Below, piece by piece: positions 43,151-51,659 of a DNA stretch of 64,000 nucleotides; position 1 is the first letter of the stretch; each line of letters begins with the position of its first letter. A program made the position numbers and the translations under genes. Under the pieces are notes generated by a model that worked only from the letters and a program-made list of their open reading frames with translations, was not told the origin of the DNA and did no database searches. Where the stretch lies: assembly GCA_963922705.1 (NCBI GenBank), contig CAWUJS010000002.1, positions 1-64,000 on the forward strand. The letters are read 5' to 3'. This DNA is from TMED27 sp963922705. Its GTDB lineage: Bacteria > Pseudomonadota > Alphaproteobacteria > Micavibrionales > Micavibrionaceae.

Positions 43151-43486
43151 ATGAGCACGAAACTTCCTCTTGATGTCAATGACAACCCTATCCCGGCTTT
43201 ACGCTTTAAAAATGGCGGTGCCCATGTGATTAGCAGCGGCGCCTCTTCTGTACGCAATAGCGTTGCTTTTGATCCCGATACACGCGTTGTCAGCCTGTAT
43301 GCGAGCGAGGCTGTCTATGTTGCATTTGGTGATTCTTCAATCACAGCAACAAACAGCGACCACTACTTTCCTGCCGGACTGTATTACGATGTTTCTCTGG
43401 GCGGTGATGGCGCAGCGCATGCAACACATATCGCTGTTTTGCAGGTTTCTGCAGCAGGAAATGTCTATCTATCAGAAAAGATCTAG
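43151..43486 (+). CDS. small beta-rich hypothetical protein
   Basis: This 111-residue protein starts MSTKLPLDVNDNPIPALRFK and has alternating short hydrophobic and polar segments (RVVSLYASEAVYVAFGDSSI, HYFPAGLYYDVSLGGDGAAH, IAVLQVSAAGNVYLSEKI), giving a predicted beta-sandwich. There is no signal peptide. It resembles small structural proteins found near phage-like or gene-transfer-agent genes, but no phage gene is nearby, so I leave function open. The AAGGAGAAAT ribosome-binding site is strong, and a terminator sits directly upstream, so its mRNA level may be set by read-through. Confidence 0.75.
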   Translation: MSTKLPLDVNDNPIPALRFKNGGAHVISSGASSVRNSVAFDPDTRVVSLYASEAVYVAFGDSSITATNSDHYFPAGLYYDVSLGGDGAAHATHIAVLQVSAAGNVYLSEKI

Positions 43487-43511
43487 CATATCTCCTTCCT
43501 CTTAAAATATG

Positions 43512-43537
43512 AAAAATCCATAGGCTTCCCTATGGAT
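43512..43537 (-). terminator. intrinsic terminator of nrdB
   Basis: ATCCATAGG and CCTATGGAT pair around CTTC as a 9-bp stem. On the minus strand the stem is followed by TTTTTCATATTTT. It lies about 30 bases beyond the nrdB stop codon and may also stop the convergent 111-aa gene. Confidence 0.75.
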
Positions 43538-43565
43538 CTTTATAATGTGATAAATCTGTTAAAGA

Positions 43566-44654
43566 TTATTCAGCCGCAACAGCGTCGTCATCATCTTTAT
43601 TAGCATTATCGCCGGAAACATTACTCATATTGGTCTCATTTTGAGCATCAACACCATATTTTCCAGCAAAAATATCGCCTTCAAACACTTGCTCCCAAGT
43701 GCCTTGCGTTGACGCTTTTGAATATTCAGTCGCACGGTTTTCAAAGAAATTCGTATGTTCCGCACCGTTAAGCATCTCATCCATCCATGGCAGCGGATTT
43801 TCGGTTGCATTGTAAATCGGCTCCAGATTAAGCTGCTGCAAACGACGATCACCAATATAGCGAATATATTGCTTTACATCTTCCGGCTTCATGCCCTCAA
43901 TCTCACCCTGCTCAAAACAAAGATCGATAAACGCATCTTCATGCTGGACAGTGATCCGGCAAGCTTCCGTAATCTCTGCCTTTAACGAATCATCCCAGAT
44001 ATCCGGATGTTCTTCGATAAAGGTGTTGAACAGGCGGATCATTGAGAGCGTATGCAATGTCTCATCACGCACGGACCATGTTACAATCTGCCCCATCCCT
44101 TTCATTTTATTGAAGCGCGGGAAATTCATTAAAATTGCAAAAGACGCAAATAGCGCAAGCCCTTCGGTAAATGCACCGAACATCGCCATTGTTTTCGCAA
44201 TATCGCGCGGATTTTCCATCGAGACATCCTGCATATAATCGAATTTATCCTTCATTTCCTTATATTTAAGGAAGGCTGAATATTCGACTTCTGGCATACC
44301 AATTGTGTCCAGAAGATGCGAGTAAGCCGCGATATGCACAGTCTCGATATTCGAGAAAGCCGAGAGCATCATCTGCACCTCAACAGGGCCAAAGACTTGG
44401 GAATAATGCTTCATGTAGCAATTATTGACCTCAACATCGCTTTGTGTAAAAAAGCGAAAAATCTGTGTCATCAGGTTTTTCTCAGCCGGGGTTAGCGTTT
44501 TTTTCCAGTCGCGTACATCTTCTGCCAAAGGCACTTCTTCGGGGAGCCAGTGAATACGCTGCTGTGTCAACCATGCCTCATAACACCAGGGGTATAGAAA
44601 CGGCTTGTAAAGGTGGCGCTCCTGAACGAGTGGGGAATTGGATTGTACGGGCAT
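43566..44654 (-). CDS. nrdB: ribonucleotide reductase class Ia small subunit
   Basis: NrdB holds the diiron-tyrosyl radical that NrdA uses to reduce ribonucleotides. The 362-residue protein shows the metal-ligand helices: PAEKNLMTQIFRFFTQSDVE, NIETVHIAAYSHLLDTIG with the Glu-x-x-His pair, and VRDETLHTLSMIRLFN. The C-terminal stretch ends with a polar Asp/Ala tail. AAAAGGAG precedes the start. The large subunit nrdA is not adjacent, unlike the common nrdAB operon. Upstream sequence holds possible NrdR boxes. Confidence 0.93.
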   Translation of the reverse strand: MPVQSNSPLVQERHLYKPFLYPWCYEAWLTQQRIHWLPEEVPLAEDVRDWKKTLTPAEKNLMTQIFRFFTQSDVEVNNCYMKHYSQVFGPVEVQMMLSAFSNIETVHIAAYSHLLDTIGMPEVEYSAFLKYKEMKDKFDYMQDVSMENPRDIAKTMAMFGAFTEGLALFASFAILMNFPRFNKMKGMGQIVTWSVRDETLHTLSMIRLFNTFIEEHPDIWDDSLKAEITEACRITVQHEDAFIDLCFEQGEIEGMKPEDVKQYIRYIGDRRLQQLNLEPIYNATENPLPWMDEMLNGAEHTNFFENRATEYSKASTQGTWEQVFEGDIFAGKYGVDAQNETNMSNVSGDNANKDDDDAVAAE

Positions 44655-44814
44655 AGTTTTTCTCCTTTTATAAACTTAACGAACTGAGTTTTTAGTAGTA
44701 ATAATTCTCAATAAGAATGAGTGTAGGGCGCTTCTCCCGGAATCCGAGTCATTCATACATTTTTATTTTTGAATAACGGGGATAAGTTTTTAAACAAAAC
44801 CCGATCGAAGAACG

Positions 44815-44858
44815 CCTACATATTGTAGATAAGATCAAAAATACACGCTATATGTTGT
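44815..44858 (-). promoter_or_regulatory. possible NrdR box pair upstream of nrdB
   Basis: The right half, ACGCTATATGTTGT (44845-44858), agrees at 11 of 14 places with the NrdR consensus ACACTATATATAGT. A second palindrome, CTACATATTGTAG (44816-44828), is one base short of the ideal length. The pair lies about 160 to 200 bases upstream of nrdB; paired boxes are typical of NrdR control. The rest of the 252-base gap shows no other gene. Confidence 0.3.
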
Positions 44859-44906
44859 TTTGTCGAGGGGGTTTTATAATTTTCAAAAAAGTGAAAAAAC
44901 TTATAA

Positions 44907-45149
44907 CTAACCAACTCCCGGAAGCCCTAACAGCGGATCACCGGGCGCAAGACCAGCAACAGCAGCCGCACCTGCGCTTTCGGAAAATACTGGGGTTAAA
45001 CCAACACCATCCAAAAAAGGCGCCATCCCCTGAGCAAGGTCAGCCGCAAACGCCGCCCCCGGAACCGTATAATGAACTGCAATATGTGTCGCTAATTCAA
45101 AAGCAACGCCTAGTGCTATCCCAAATGCACCGGAACCTAAAAAAGACAT
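44907..45149 (-). CDS. small Gly/Ala-rich hydrophobic protein (80 aa)
   Basis: The 80-residue product starts MSFLGSGAFGIALGVAFELA and is rich in Gly, Ala, Leu and Pro, with an N-terminal hydrophobic stretch of about 20 residues and a Gly-Leu-Pro C-terminus. No family is recognised. A textbook ribosome-binding site (AAGGAGTTAATC, ATG) supports translation. It diverges from the Tat-signal gene at 45251, sharing a 101-base region with a palindrome, so the two may be co-regulated. A bacteriocin-like or membrane-associated peptide is possible but unproven. Confidence 0.6.
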   Translation of the reverse strand: MSFLGSGAFGIALGVAFELATHIAVHYTVPGAAFAADLAQGMAPFLDGVGLTPVFSESAGAAAVAGLAPGDPLLGLPGVG

Positions 45150-45180
45150 GATTAACTCCTTCTGATATTTTTATTGCGTC

Positions 45181-45197
45181 ATGTTATAATGTAACAT
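45181..45197. promoter_or_regulatory. palindrome in the divergent promoter
   Basis: ATGTTA-taatg-TAACAT is a 17-bp inverted repeat between the divergent genes at 44907 and 45251. Its size suits a dimeric repressor, but no matching regulator is adjacent. Confidence 0.4.
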
Positions 45198-45250
45198 ATA
45201 AGTCTCGGCAATCACTCTTAAAGTATCGTTTTGAGTAAGAAGGAATTAAT

Positions 45251-45748
45251 ATGGCTTACAACGAAATCAACCGAAGAGCATTTCTTTTAGCAGGAGCAGG
45301 CGCACTTGTTCCGGGCACAGGAAACGCACAAACAAACACCTACACGATTGATGATTATCCTTATAAGCCTGATGGCACTGAAGCACGCATTGGTCATCGC
45401 GTTATTAATATGGACTTAGGCCTGCTGCATCCGAACGATGGCGCACCGACAATTGGTTTTTATGCCTCTTTAGATCATAGCCATGGCGCGCCATTTGGAG
45501 AAAACTGGAAAGCAACTTTTCGTAAGTTCTTTAAAGGGCAAGATGTCCATAGCAAAGACAAAGGGACTATAATATTAATAGCCAACCACATTAGAGCACA
45601 TGGCGTTCCAGTTGAACAACTTACAAAAGCATATAACGATGCCAAGGCTGCATGGGATGCCAATCCAAATTTAAGATTGGCAGGCGTTCAGGACAAAAAA
45701 GATAATATTCATATTGCAGCAGATGCCTCTAAATTAGGCCTTGGCTAA
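45251..45748 (+). CDS. hypothetical secreted protein with Tat-like signal
   Basis: The 165-residue protein begins with a twin-arginine-like leader: NRRAFLLAGAGALVPGTGNA, with Arg-Arg-x-Phe-Leu and an Ala-rich hydrophobic core ending at about residue 26. The mature part contains GHRVINMDLGLLHPNDGAPT and YASLDHSHGAPFGENWKATF, plus a C-terminal helical region rich in Lys and Asp. Tat export suggests folding or a cofactor in the cytoplasm. I cannot name the family. AAGAAGGAAT supports the start. It is monocistronic and divergent from the 80-aa gene. Confidence 0.7.
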   Translation: MAYNEINRRAFLLAGAGALVPGTGNAQTNTYTIDDYPYKPDGTEARIGHRVINMDLGLLHPNDGAPTIGFYASLDHSHGAPFGENWKATFRKFFKGQDVHSKDKGTIILIANHIRAHGVPVEQLTKAYNDAKAAWDANPNLRLAGVQDKKDNIHIAADASKLGLG

Positions 45749-45876
45749 CCACACGCACTGCATTTACCATGCAGTTCGGCATTCCAATGAGACAGGATAA
45801 AACCCATACCTTTCGGTTTGTGACTAAACAACGAGGCTAAGGACCTATCGACTATGGTGATTCTAAAACATCCGCT

Positions 45877-46467
45877 TTATTTTTTCATGCCTAGAAGCTG
45901 ACCCGGTTTAACATTAGGGGATTTACGCCCGACACGGCCACGACGTCCGCCACCATGGAAACTATCATCGCGCATTTTGCCGTCAATCAGGTCATCAAAA
46001 TCCGGAATTTCTCCCATTTGCAGGGCTTCGATGGTGGCATGAAAAAAATCACAGCCTTTTTCTTCCCATCCATGAAATTCATTCACATAGTCTTTATCAT
46101 TTATTCTTAATAATTTGGGACTCCATTTATCTTCTACGGCGGCATCGGCACGCATCCACATGACCTGTTTGCGCCCTCCTGGCTCTACTTCATTGGCGCC
46201 TACACTTTTTTCTTCATCTGGATCCGGAATCTCCATACTGCCAATACCAGATTCACCATCGCCCTCCTCATCTTCATCTTCAGAGTCTTCATCCCGCAAA
46301 AGTTGAATTTCTGCCTCAAGATCCTCTCTTGTTTTACCCATCCGCACTTCTGCACTACATGTTATGCCTTTAATTTCATTATAGTGCATCCAGGGCATCG
46401 TTTCATAGGGGGATAAAATATAGTTTACCCCTAATTTTTCTAATAGCTCTTGAAGCTCTACGCGCAT
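45877..46467 (-). CDS. hypothetical acidic protein
   Basis: I do not recognise this 196-residue protein. It begins MRVELQELLEKLGVNYILSP. The middle (about 55-100) is extremely acidic (Glu/Asp/Gly runs), the next part (about 100-165) looks globular with KWSPKLLRINDKDYVNEFHG and CDFFHATIEALQMGE, and the C-terminus is basic and Gly/Arg-rich (FHGGGRRGRVGRKS). The charge layout suggests nucleic-acid or protein binding. No signal peptide or membrane segment. It is divergent from the SNase-like gene, and a 15-bp hairpin lies between. Confidence 0.65.
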   Translation of the reverse strand: MRVELQELLEKLGVNYILSPYETMPWMHYNEIKGITCSAEVRMGKTREDLEAEIQLLRDEDSEDEDEEGDGESGIGSMEIPDPDEEKSVGANEVEPGGRKQVMWMRADAAVEDKWSPKLLRINDKDYVNEFHGWEEKGCDFFHATIEALQMGEIPDFDDLIDGKMRDDSFHGGGRRGRVGRKSPNVKPGQLLGMKK

Positions 46468-46535
46468 GAGAAAATATGTGTCCTTTATTCTTCTTAAATA
46501 TCAAGAATATTCAATCCTACCAGTTTTGTCAGATA

Positions 46536-46574
46536 AAAGGTAAAAATTGATGTGAAAAGTCAATCTTTACCTTT
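46536..46574. promoter_or_regulatory. hairpin in the divergent intergenic region
   Basis: AAAGGTAAAAATTGA and TCAATCTTTACCTTT pair over 15 bases with one mismatch around a 9-base loop. It lies between the divergent genes at 45877 and 46700. No T-run follows, so an operator or a structured leader is more likely than a terminator. Confidence 0.45.
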
Positions 46575-46699
46575 GAATAAGGCAATAAAATTTTAAGAAT
46601 ATTAATGGTATGCTTTTGTGTGAACTAATTAATAGGTTTAAATTGATTGATAAATTTAAGTCAAGGGTTGTTAATCCTGGTAAAAATTGTTTGAGGGTT

Positions 46700-47767
46700 A
46701 TGAGATTGCCATTCTTTGTATTTGTTGTCATAGCAGCCTTGTTATTAGGTACCAATTTACATGCGTTTGCACAAGATTCAGAAAAGCCAAAAATATTTAG
46801 TACTAAAATGCGCGCTCTGGATGCAGGAAGCTTGTTGGCGGGCGATACTAAAATATTGCTCTGGGGTGTGCGTTCCATAGATAATTTGCCTGTACTTCTG
46901 GCTGAAAAAGCACGCATTGCGCTGGATGATGTTATTGCTGGCAAAGATGTTAAATGTGAGCTGAAAACACGGTTTGAGGATTATTTATTAGCACAATGTG
47001 TCAATTCAAATGATCAGGATTTAGGGCTTTTAATGATTCAAGAGGGTTTTGTGAGCGTCGAGCGCGGGCTTGTTTATGGTAGTGTTTTTGAAAAACCATA
47101 TTTACAGGCCGAACAAAAAGCACGTAATGAAAAAGTTGGAATATGGTCTATTGACCATTCTTCTGCTTCTCAAAACGCTATATTCAAAGGAAGTTGGCTT
47201 TTGATTGTTGTTGTCGTTTTATTTATCGCAATTATGACAGCTTTTGGTATCTTAACAATTATTATCATGCGTGGTTTTGAAAAAGTCATTGAAGCACAGA
47301 ACCTTAACATTGAAATGCTTGGCCGTGAAAGAGTTCTCAAAAACAAAGAGCGTGCTGTTGTTGTTAGTATGCTGAGCTCCGAGATTAAAGCAAATAAGTC
47401 GAAAATTGAGGCCTATCTTGTGGTTTATGAAGAAATGTTAGCTGATTTGAGAAACCCGCAAAGGCAACCTAAATACAAGAAGACTGGTGATATTTTACAA
47501 AAACAGCCCGCTTTGGAGCGAGCCGTTTTTGATCGGAATACTGATAAAATAGATGTTTTAGGTGATGAGCTTTCGAGTGAGGTTATTCATTTTTATGCTC
47601 GCATTAAAACAAAGCCGGACTATGTTAATTTGGAGCCCAATATGCCCCTTGATGAAGCGATAGCTTTGGTCCAGAGGAGTGTGGAAAATGCAAAGCGTAT
47701 GAATAAAATCGCAGATAATTTGATCGATTCTTTTAATGACGGTGGATTATTATTTGATGATTTATAG
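46700..47767 (+). CDS. membrane protein with degenerate SNase-like domain
   Basis: The 355-residue protein has a signal/anchor (residues 1-24), then an SNase-fold domain (about 28-125) whose tail PYLQAEQKARNEKVGIWSID is typical of staphylococcal-nuclease-like proteins. The catalytic Arg and Glu positions are not kept: the usual GIDAPE becomes GVRSIDNLP and the DxYGR site becomes EDYLLAQ, so nuclease activity is doubtful. A second membrane helix (about 166-190) is followed by a 160-residue cytoplasmic helical region. The ATG at 46700 is preferred over an upstream ATG because the signal sequence starts there. Role unknown. Confidence 0.7.
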   Translation: MRLPFFVFVVIAALLLGTNLHAFAQDSEKPKIFSTKMRALDAGSLLAGDTKILLWGVRSIDNLPVLLAEKARIALDDVIAGKDVKCELKTRFEDYLLAQCVNSNDQDLGLLMIQEGFVSVERGLVYGSVFEKPYLQAEQKARNEKVGIWSIDHSSASQNAIFKGSWLLIVVVVLFIAIMTAFGILTIIIMRGFEKVIEAQNLNIEMLGRERVLKNKERAVVVSMLSSEIKANKSKIEAYLVVYEEMLADLRNPQRQPKYKKTGDILQKQPALERAVFDRNTDKIDVLGDELSSEVIHFYARIKTKPDYVNLEPNMPLDEAIALVQRSVENAKRMNKIADNLIDSFNDGGLLFDDL

Positions 47768-47789
47768 AGTTTTTTTAAATTAATCACTT

Positions 47790-47943
47790 TTATTCCTCTG
47801 ATGCAGGAATATGCATAACAAAACTCATTCTCAGTATTAAGCGCAACTGCTGATAAGCATGAATTTGCAATGCTTTACGTACATATATGGCTCCTAACTT
47901 ATTTAAAGTCAGTTGTCAGCTGGGTTCGTTTGTGCATTTTCAT
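47790..47943 (-). pseudogene. possible frameshifted small gene
   Basis: The 323-base gap 47768-48090 has no intact gene over 40 codons. On the minus strand an ATG with a good ribosome-binding site (GAAAGGATG) opens MKMHKRTQLTTDF, which hits TAA in TTTAAATAAG. One base out of frame, a coherent 37-codon reading continues with LGAIYVRKALQIHAYQQLRL and ends at 47790. A single-base deletion would give one 50-residue product. Whether this is a decayed gene, programmed frameshifting or chance is unclear. Confidence 0.25.
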
Positions 47944-48090
47944 GGTTACATCCTTTCAAAAAGACGTAAACAACGCGAGCAAAAATCACACATGATGAAT
48001 ACTACTTCCATCATGATGCTCTACTATTTCTCACACTTTGGGAGTCATGATTCTAGCTAAATACGATCTGCTCTAAATGGAATGATTATA

Positions 48091-49383
48091 TCAACCTTGA
48101 AAAGGATCTTGCATCAAAATCGTATCATCACGTTCGGGACTAGTCGATAAGAGCGTTACAGGCGCGCCGATCAATTCCTCAATATGCCGCACATATTTCA
48201 CAGCATTGGCCGGCAAATCCGCCCAGCTTTTGGCACCATATGTGCTCTCTGACCATCCTGGCATTACCTCATAAATCGGCTCTACTGCCGCTTGCTCAAC
48301 CTGCGATGCTGGCAGATAATCAATCTCTTGCCCGTTAAGCTTATAGCCAACACAAATCTTAAGCTCTTCCATACCATCCAAAACATCAATCTTTGTGAGC
48401 GCAATCCCGGTAATCCCGCCGAGCTTAATCGTTTGGCGTACAATCGCCGCATCAAACCAGCCACAACGCCGTTTGCGGCCTGTCGTTGTACCAAATTCAC
48501 GGCCCTTTTCACCCAAATGCTGCCCGGTATCATCATCAAGCTCTGTCGGGAAGGGGCCTTCACCCACACGCGTTGTATAAGCCTTTGTAATACCAAGCAC
48601 AAAATTCACTGCATCAGGCCCTACACCCGATCCGGTTGCAGCTTGCGCTGCCGCCATATTCGATGATGTCACATAAGGATATGTGCCATGATCCACATCC
48701 AGCATCATACCTTGCGCCCCTTCGAATAAAATCTTTTTGCCGTCTTTACGCGCTTGATCAAGAACCTTCCAAACAACACCTTTAAACGGCAATATTTTAT
48801 CACGAACCATCATCAGCTTCTCAAACATAGCGTCGGCCTGCGCCTCTTCCTGCCCAAAGCCACGCAGCAACGCATTGTGATGAAACAGCATCTTATCGAG
48901 CTTTTCTTTCAGCAAATCAGGATATTCCAGATCGCATACCCGGATAGCCCGCCGTGCAATTTTATCCTCATAAGCAGGACCAATTCCGCGCCCGGTTGTC
49001 CCAATCGCATCATTACCACGCGCTTTTTCCATCGCCTGATCCAAAAGCGGGTGAATCGGCAAAATCAGCGGTGCATTCTCTGCGATCATAAGCTTGTCAG
49101 GATTAACAGCAACACCCTGCGCTTCAACATTCGCAATCTCTTGCATCAACGCCCATGGATCGATTACAACGCCATTGCCAATGACTGAAAGCTTGGATTT
49201 CCTGACAATCCCGCTTGGCAATAAATGCAGCTTATAGGTTACGCCATCAATCACCAGCGTATGCCCGGCATTATGCCCACCTTGAAAGCGTACAACGACA
49301 TCGGCACGCGAAGAAAGCCAATCAACAATCTTTCCTTTGCCCTCGTCTCCCCATTGAGATCCTATCACCGCTACATTTGCCAT
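48091..49383 (-). CDS. purA: adenylosuccinate synthetase
   Basis: PurA makes adenylosuccinate from IMP, aspartate and GTP in purine synthesis. The 430-residue protein has the P-loop-like GSQWGDEGKGKIVDWL, RFQGGHNAGHTLV, the IMP-binding GTTGRGIGPAYEDKI, KILFEGAQGMMLDVDHGTYP and the aspartate-site region with TTTGRKRRCGWFDAA. It begins directly after the hisZ stop codon, so they are coupled. There is no clear terminator after it. Confidence 0.98.
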   Translation of the reverse strand: MANVAVIGSQWGDEGKGKIVDWLSSRADVVVRFQGGHNAGHTLVIDGVTYKLHLLPSGIVRKSKLSVIGNGVVIDPWALMQEIANVEAQGVAVNPDKLMIAENAPLILPIHPLLDQAMEKARGNDAIGTTGRGIGPAYEDKIARRAIRVCDLEYPDLLKEKLDKMLFHHNALLRGFGQEEAQADAMFEKLMMVRDKILPFKGVVWKVLDQARKDGKKILFEGAQGMMLDVDHGTYPYVTSSNMAAAQAATGSGVGPDAVNFVLGITKAYTTRVGEGPFPTELDDDTGQHLGEKGREFGTTTGRKRRCGWFDAAIVRQTIKLGGITGIALTKIDVLDGMEELKICVGYKLNGQEIDYLPASQVEQAAVEPIYEVMPGWSESTYGAKSWADLPANAVKYVRHIEELIGAPVTLLSTSPERDDTILMQDPFQG

Positions 49384-50280
49384 TTAATTACCCTTCCTGG
49401 CTTGCCTAACTGTATCCATATATAATGTAAATCCACACGCAAGGTGATCTGAACCTAAAGCATAGGCACCGCCGCGCCCAAGCTCTCCATTCACATTTTT
49501 TGCAAAAATCGTAAACGCAATTCCTTTGTGGTATTGAAATCCCTTGGTCTCAAGAGGATCAACCGTGACATTCACCCCATCCAATCCTTTGAAGCCATCG
49601 CTGTTCAGAATAACCTGCAAACGATCCACATACGCCAAAGCATCAGATGGTAAACCCAAGCCGCGCAGCGCTTTAATGGCTCTATCTGGATTACCTGAAA
49701 TCTTGGCGCGCAAAGAATCAATATCATGGTCAGCTATACCGGCGACATCCAAAATTGTTTGAACAATAGAAGGAAGCGTAAAATCAATTGAAATACCCGC
49801 GATGCCTAGCGTCTGTAATCCTTTTGCAGCGAGCACGACAATTTCCTCAATATTCTCATCTGAACCATCATCAATCAACTCACATCCAACCTGACAAAAT
49901 TGCCGTAATGTACGCTGCTGGCTACCGCTCATACGCACCACATCATTGGCATAAGAAAGCCTCAAAGGTCGCACCTCATCAGATAAACGTGAGGATACAA
50001 TCCGCGCAATCTGCGCCGTAATATCAGAGCGCAAAGCAAGCATCTTTCCGGTTTCTCGATCCATAACGCGAAATGTCTGCTCTGCCAGAGCGCTGCCCGG
50101 CCCATCAGCCAACATGCTTTCTTCAAATTCCATCAAAGGCGGCTTAATACGTTGATAGCCTGCATCACCAAAAACAGCCATCAATTTGGTAATTGCATTG
50201 GCTTCATCCTCAGCATCGGAAAATAGCAAATCCTCAAACCCTTTGGGAAGAAGGCCGTTCAATCGTTTCTTTTCAATCAT
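49384..50280 (-). CDS. hisZ: ATP phosphoribosyltransferase regulatory subunit
   Basis: HisZ is a catalytically inactive histidyl-tRNA synthetase-like subunit that activates the short form of HisG in histidine synthesis. The 298-residue protein has LLPKGFEDLLFSDAEDEANA, RTLRQFCQVGCELIDDGSDE, MLALRSDITAQIARIVSSRL and FQYHKGIAFTIFAKNVNGEL. It is clearly shorter than typical HisZ (about 370 to 390), lacking part of the C-terminus. No hisG is nearby. The hisZ-purA pairing is known in alphaproteobacteria. Confidence 0.9.
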   Translation of the reverse strand: MIEKKRLNGLLPKGFEDLLFSDAEDEANAITKLMAVFGDAGYQRIKPPLMEFEESMLADGPGSALAEQTFRVMDRETGKMLALRSDITAQIARIVSSRLSDEVRPLRLSYANDVVRMSGSQQRTLRQFCQVGCELIDDGSDENIEEIVVLAAKGLQTLGIAGISIDFTLPSIVQTILDVAGIADHDIDSLRAKISGNPDRAIKALRGLGLPSDALAYVDRLQVILNSDGFKGLDGVNVTVDPLETKGFQYHKGIAFTIFAKNVNGELGRGGAYALGSDHLACGFTLYMDTVRQARKGN

Positions 50281-50291
50281 ACAAGGCTCTT

Positions 50292-51656
50292 TTAACTTGC
50301 TTTAGCAGCGCTTGCAATAACATCGCAAAGATTATCGACAACCGCTTCGACTTGAACAGCATTATCACCCTCCGCCATCACACGAATAACCGGCTCAGTA
50401 CCACTTGCCCTCACCAGCAACCGCCCATCATTGGCCAAATTCTCCTCTGCCTTGGCAATAGCAGCCTGAACACCGCCATCATCCAGCGGCTGACCCGCTT
50501 CAAAGCGGACATTTTTCAAAATTTGTGGCAAAGGTCTAAATAAATTGAGAACCTCACTCGCCTTTTGGCCATTCTCTTTCAAAATCGCCAAAATTTTAAG
50601 CGCAGCCATCAAACCATCACCCGTTGTCGACGTATCCGATAAAACAATATGCCCGGATTGCTCACCACCTAAATTAAACGCTTGCGCACGCATTGCCTCA
50701 ACCACATAACGATCGCCCACAGCGGTGCGCACCATATCAATGCCTTGTGATTGCAAATACCGCTCTAACCCCAGATTCGACATGACAGTCGTCACCAGAG
50801 TATTTTGCGCAAGAGTTTCACTCTCTTTCATCGATATCGCAAGCGCTGCCATCAACTGATCTCCATCAATCACAGCACCCGTCTCATCAACCATAATCAA
50901 GCGATCCGCATCTCCATCAAGCGCAATACCAATATCTGCACCATGCTCTACAACAGCTTCCTGCAAAGCCTGTGTTGCCGTTGCGCCAAAACCATCATTA
51001 ATATTGCGGCCATTTGGCTTCACGCCAATCGCTACAACATCCGCTTCAAGCTCCCATAAAACCTGTGGAGCAACTTTGTAAGCCGCGCCATGCGCGCAAT
51101 CAACAACGACTTTAAGCCCTTCTAACGATGTACCGCGTGTCAAACTAGCCCGCTTGACAAACTCTGCATAGCGGCCATTTCCATCATCAAGCCGCGCCGC
51201 CTTTCCCAAAGCATCGGGCGCAGCCAAATCAGCGGACATATCACTCTGCAACTTTGCCTCTATCTCAGCCTCTAATACATCATCAAGCTTATAGCTATCC
51301 GCACCAAATAATTTAATGCCGTTATCTTCAAAAAAATTATGAGAGGCGGAAATCATTACCCCAACATCACATCTTAAAGAACGTGTGAGCATCGCAATGC
51401 CCGGCGTTGGAATAGGCCCTGTAAGAATCACATCCATGCCCATGGATAAAAAACCCGCCGCAATCGCCTGCTCCAGCATATAACAGGAAAGCCGCGTATC
51501 TTTACCAATGACAACACGATCAGTCGGCTTTCCCGGATGCCTCTCGCGCAAAACAAGAGCTGTCGCCATTGCAACTTTGATCGCCGTAGCAGCCGTCATA
51601 GGCTCTTCATTGGCCCGCCCGCGTATACCATCTGTTCCAAAATATTGTCGTGTCAC
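50292..51656 (-). CDS. glmM: phosphoglucosamine mutase
   Basis: GlmM converts glucosamine-6-phosphate to glucosamine-1-phosphate for peptidoglycan and LPS. The 454-residue protein has the N-terminal FGTDGIRGRANEEPMTA, the phosphoserine loop MISASHNFFEDNGIKLFG, the metal-binding DGDADRL (ALDGDADRLIMVD), the sugar-binding GGEQSGH and the phosphate-binding RASGTEPVIRVMAEG. It follows ftsH after 3 bases, the conserved ftsH-glmM pair. Confidence 0.98.
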   Translation of the reverse strand: MTRQYFGTDGIRGRANEEPMTAATAIKVAMATALVLRERHPGKPTDRVVIGKDTRLSCYMLEQAIAAGFLSMGMDVILTGPIPTPGIAMLTRSLRCDVGVMISASHNFFEDNGIKLFGADSYKLDDVLEAEIEAKLQSDMSADLAAPDALGKAARLDDGNGRYAEFVKRASLTRGTSLEGLKVVVDCAHGAAYKVAPQVLWELEADVVAIGVKPNGRNINDGFGATATQALQEAVVEHGADIGIALDGDADRLIMVDETGAVIDGDQLMAALAISMKESETLAQNTLVTTVMSNLGLERYLQSQGIDMVRTAVGDRYVVEAMRAQAFNLGGEQSGHIVLSDTSTTGDGLMAALKILAILKENGQKASEVLNLFRPLPQILKNVRFEAGQPLDDGGVQAAIAKAEENLANDGRLLVRASGTEPVIRVMAEGDNAVQVEAVVDNLCDVIASAAKAS

Positions 51657-51659
51657 AAG

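Noticed and set aside
43151..43486. Prophage fragment
   Set aside because: The 111-aa protein looks phage-like in composition, but no integrase, capsid, tail or attachment site is near.
44852..45151. Plus-strand 99-aa frame opposite the 80-aa gene
   Set aside because: Composition is Gln/Pro/His-rich as expected of an antisense shadow, and it lacks a ribosome-binding site, while the minus frame has a perfect one.
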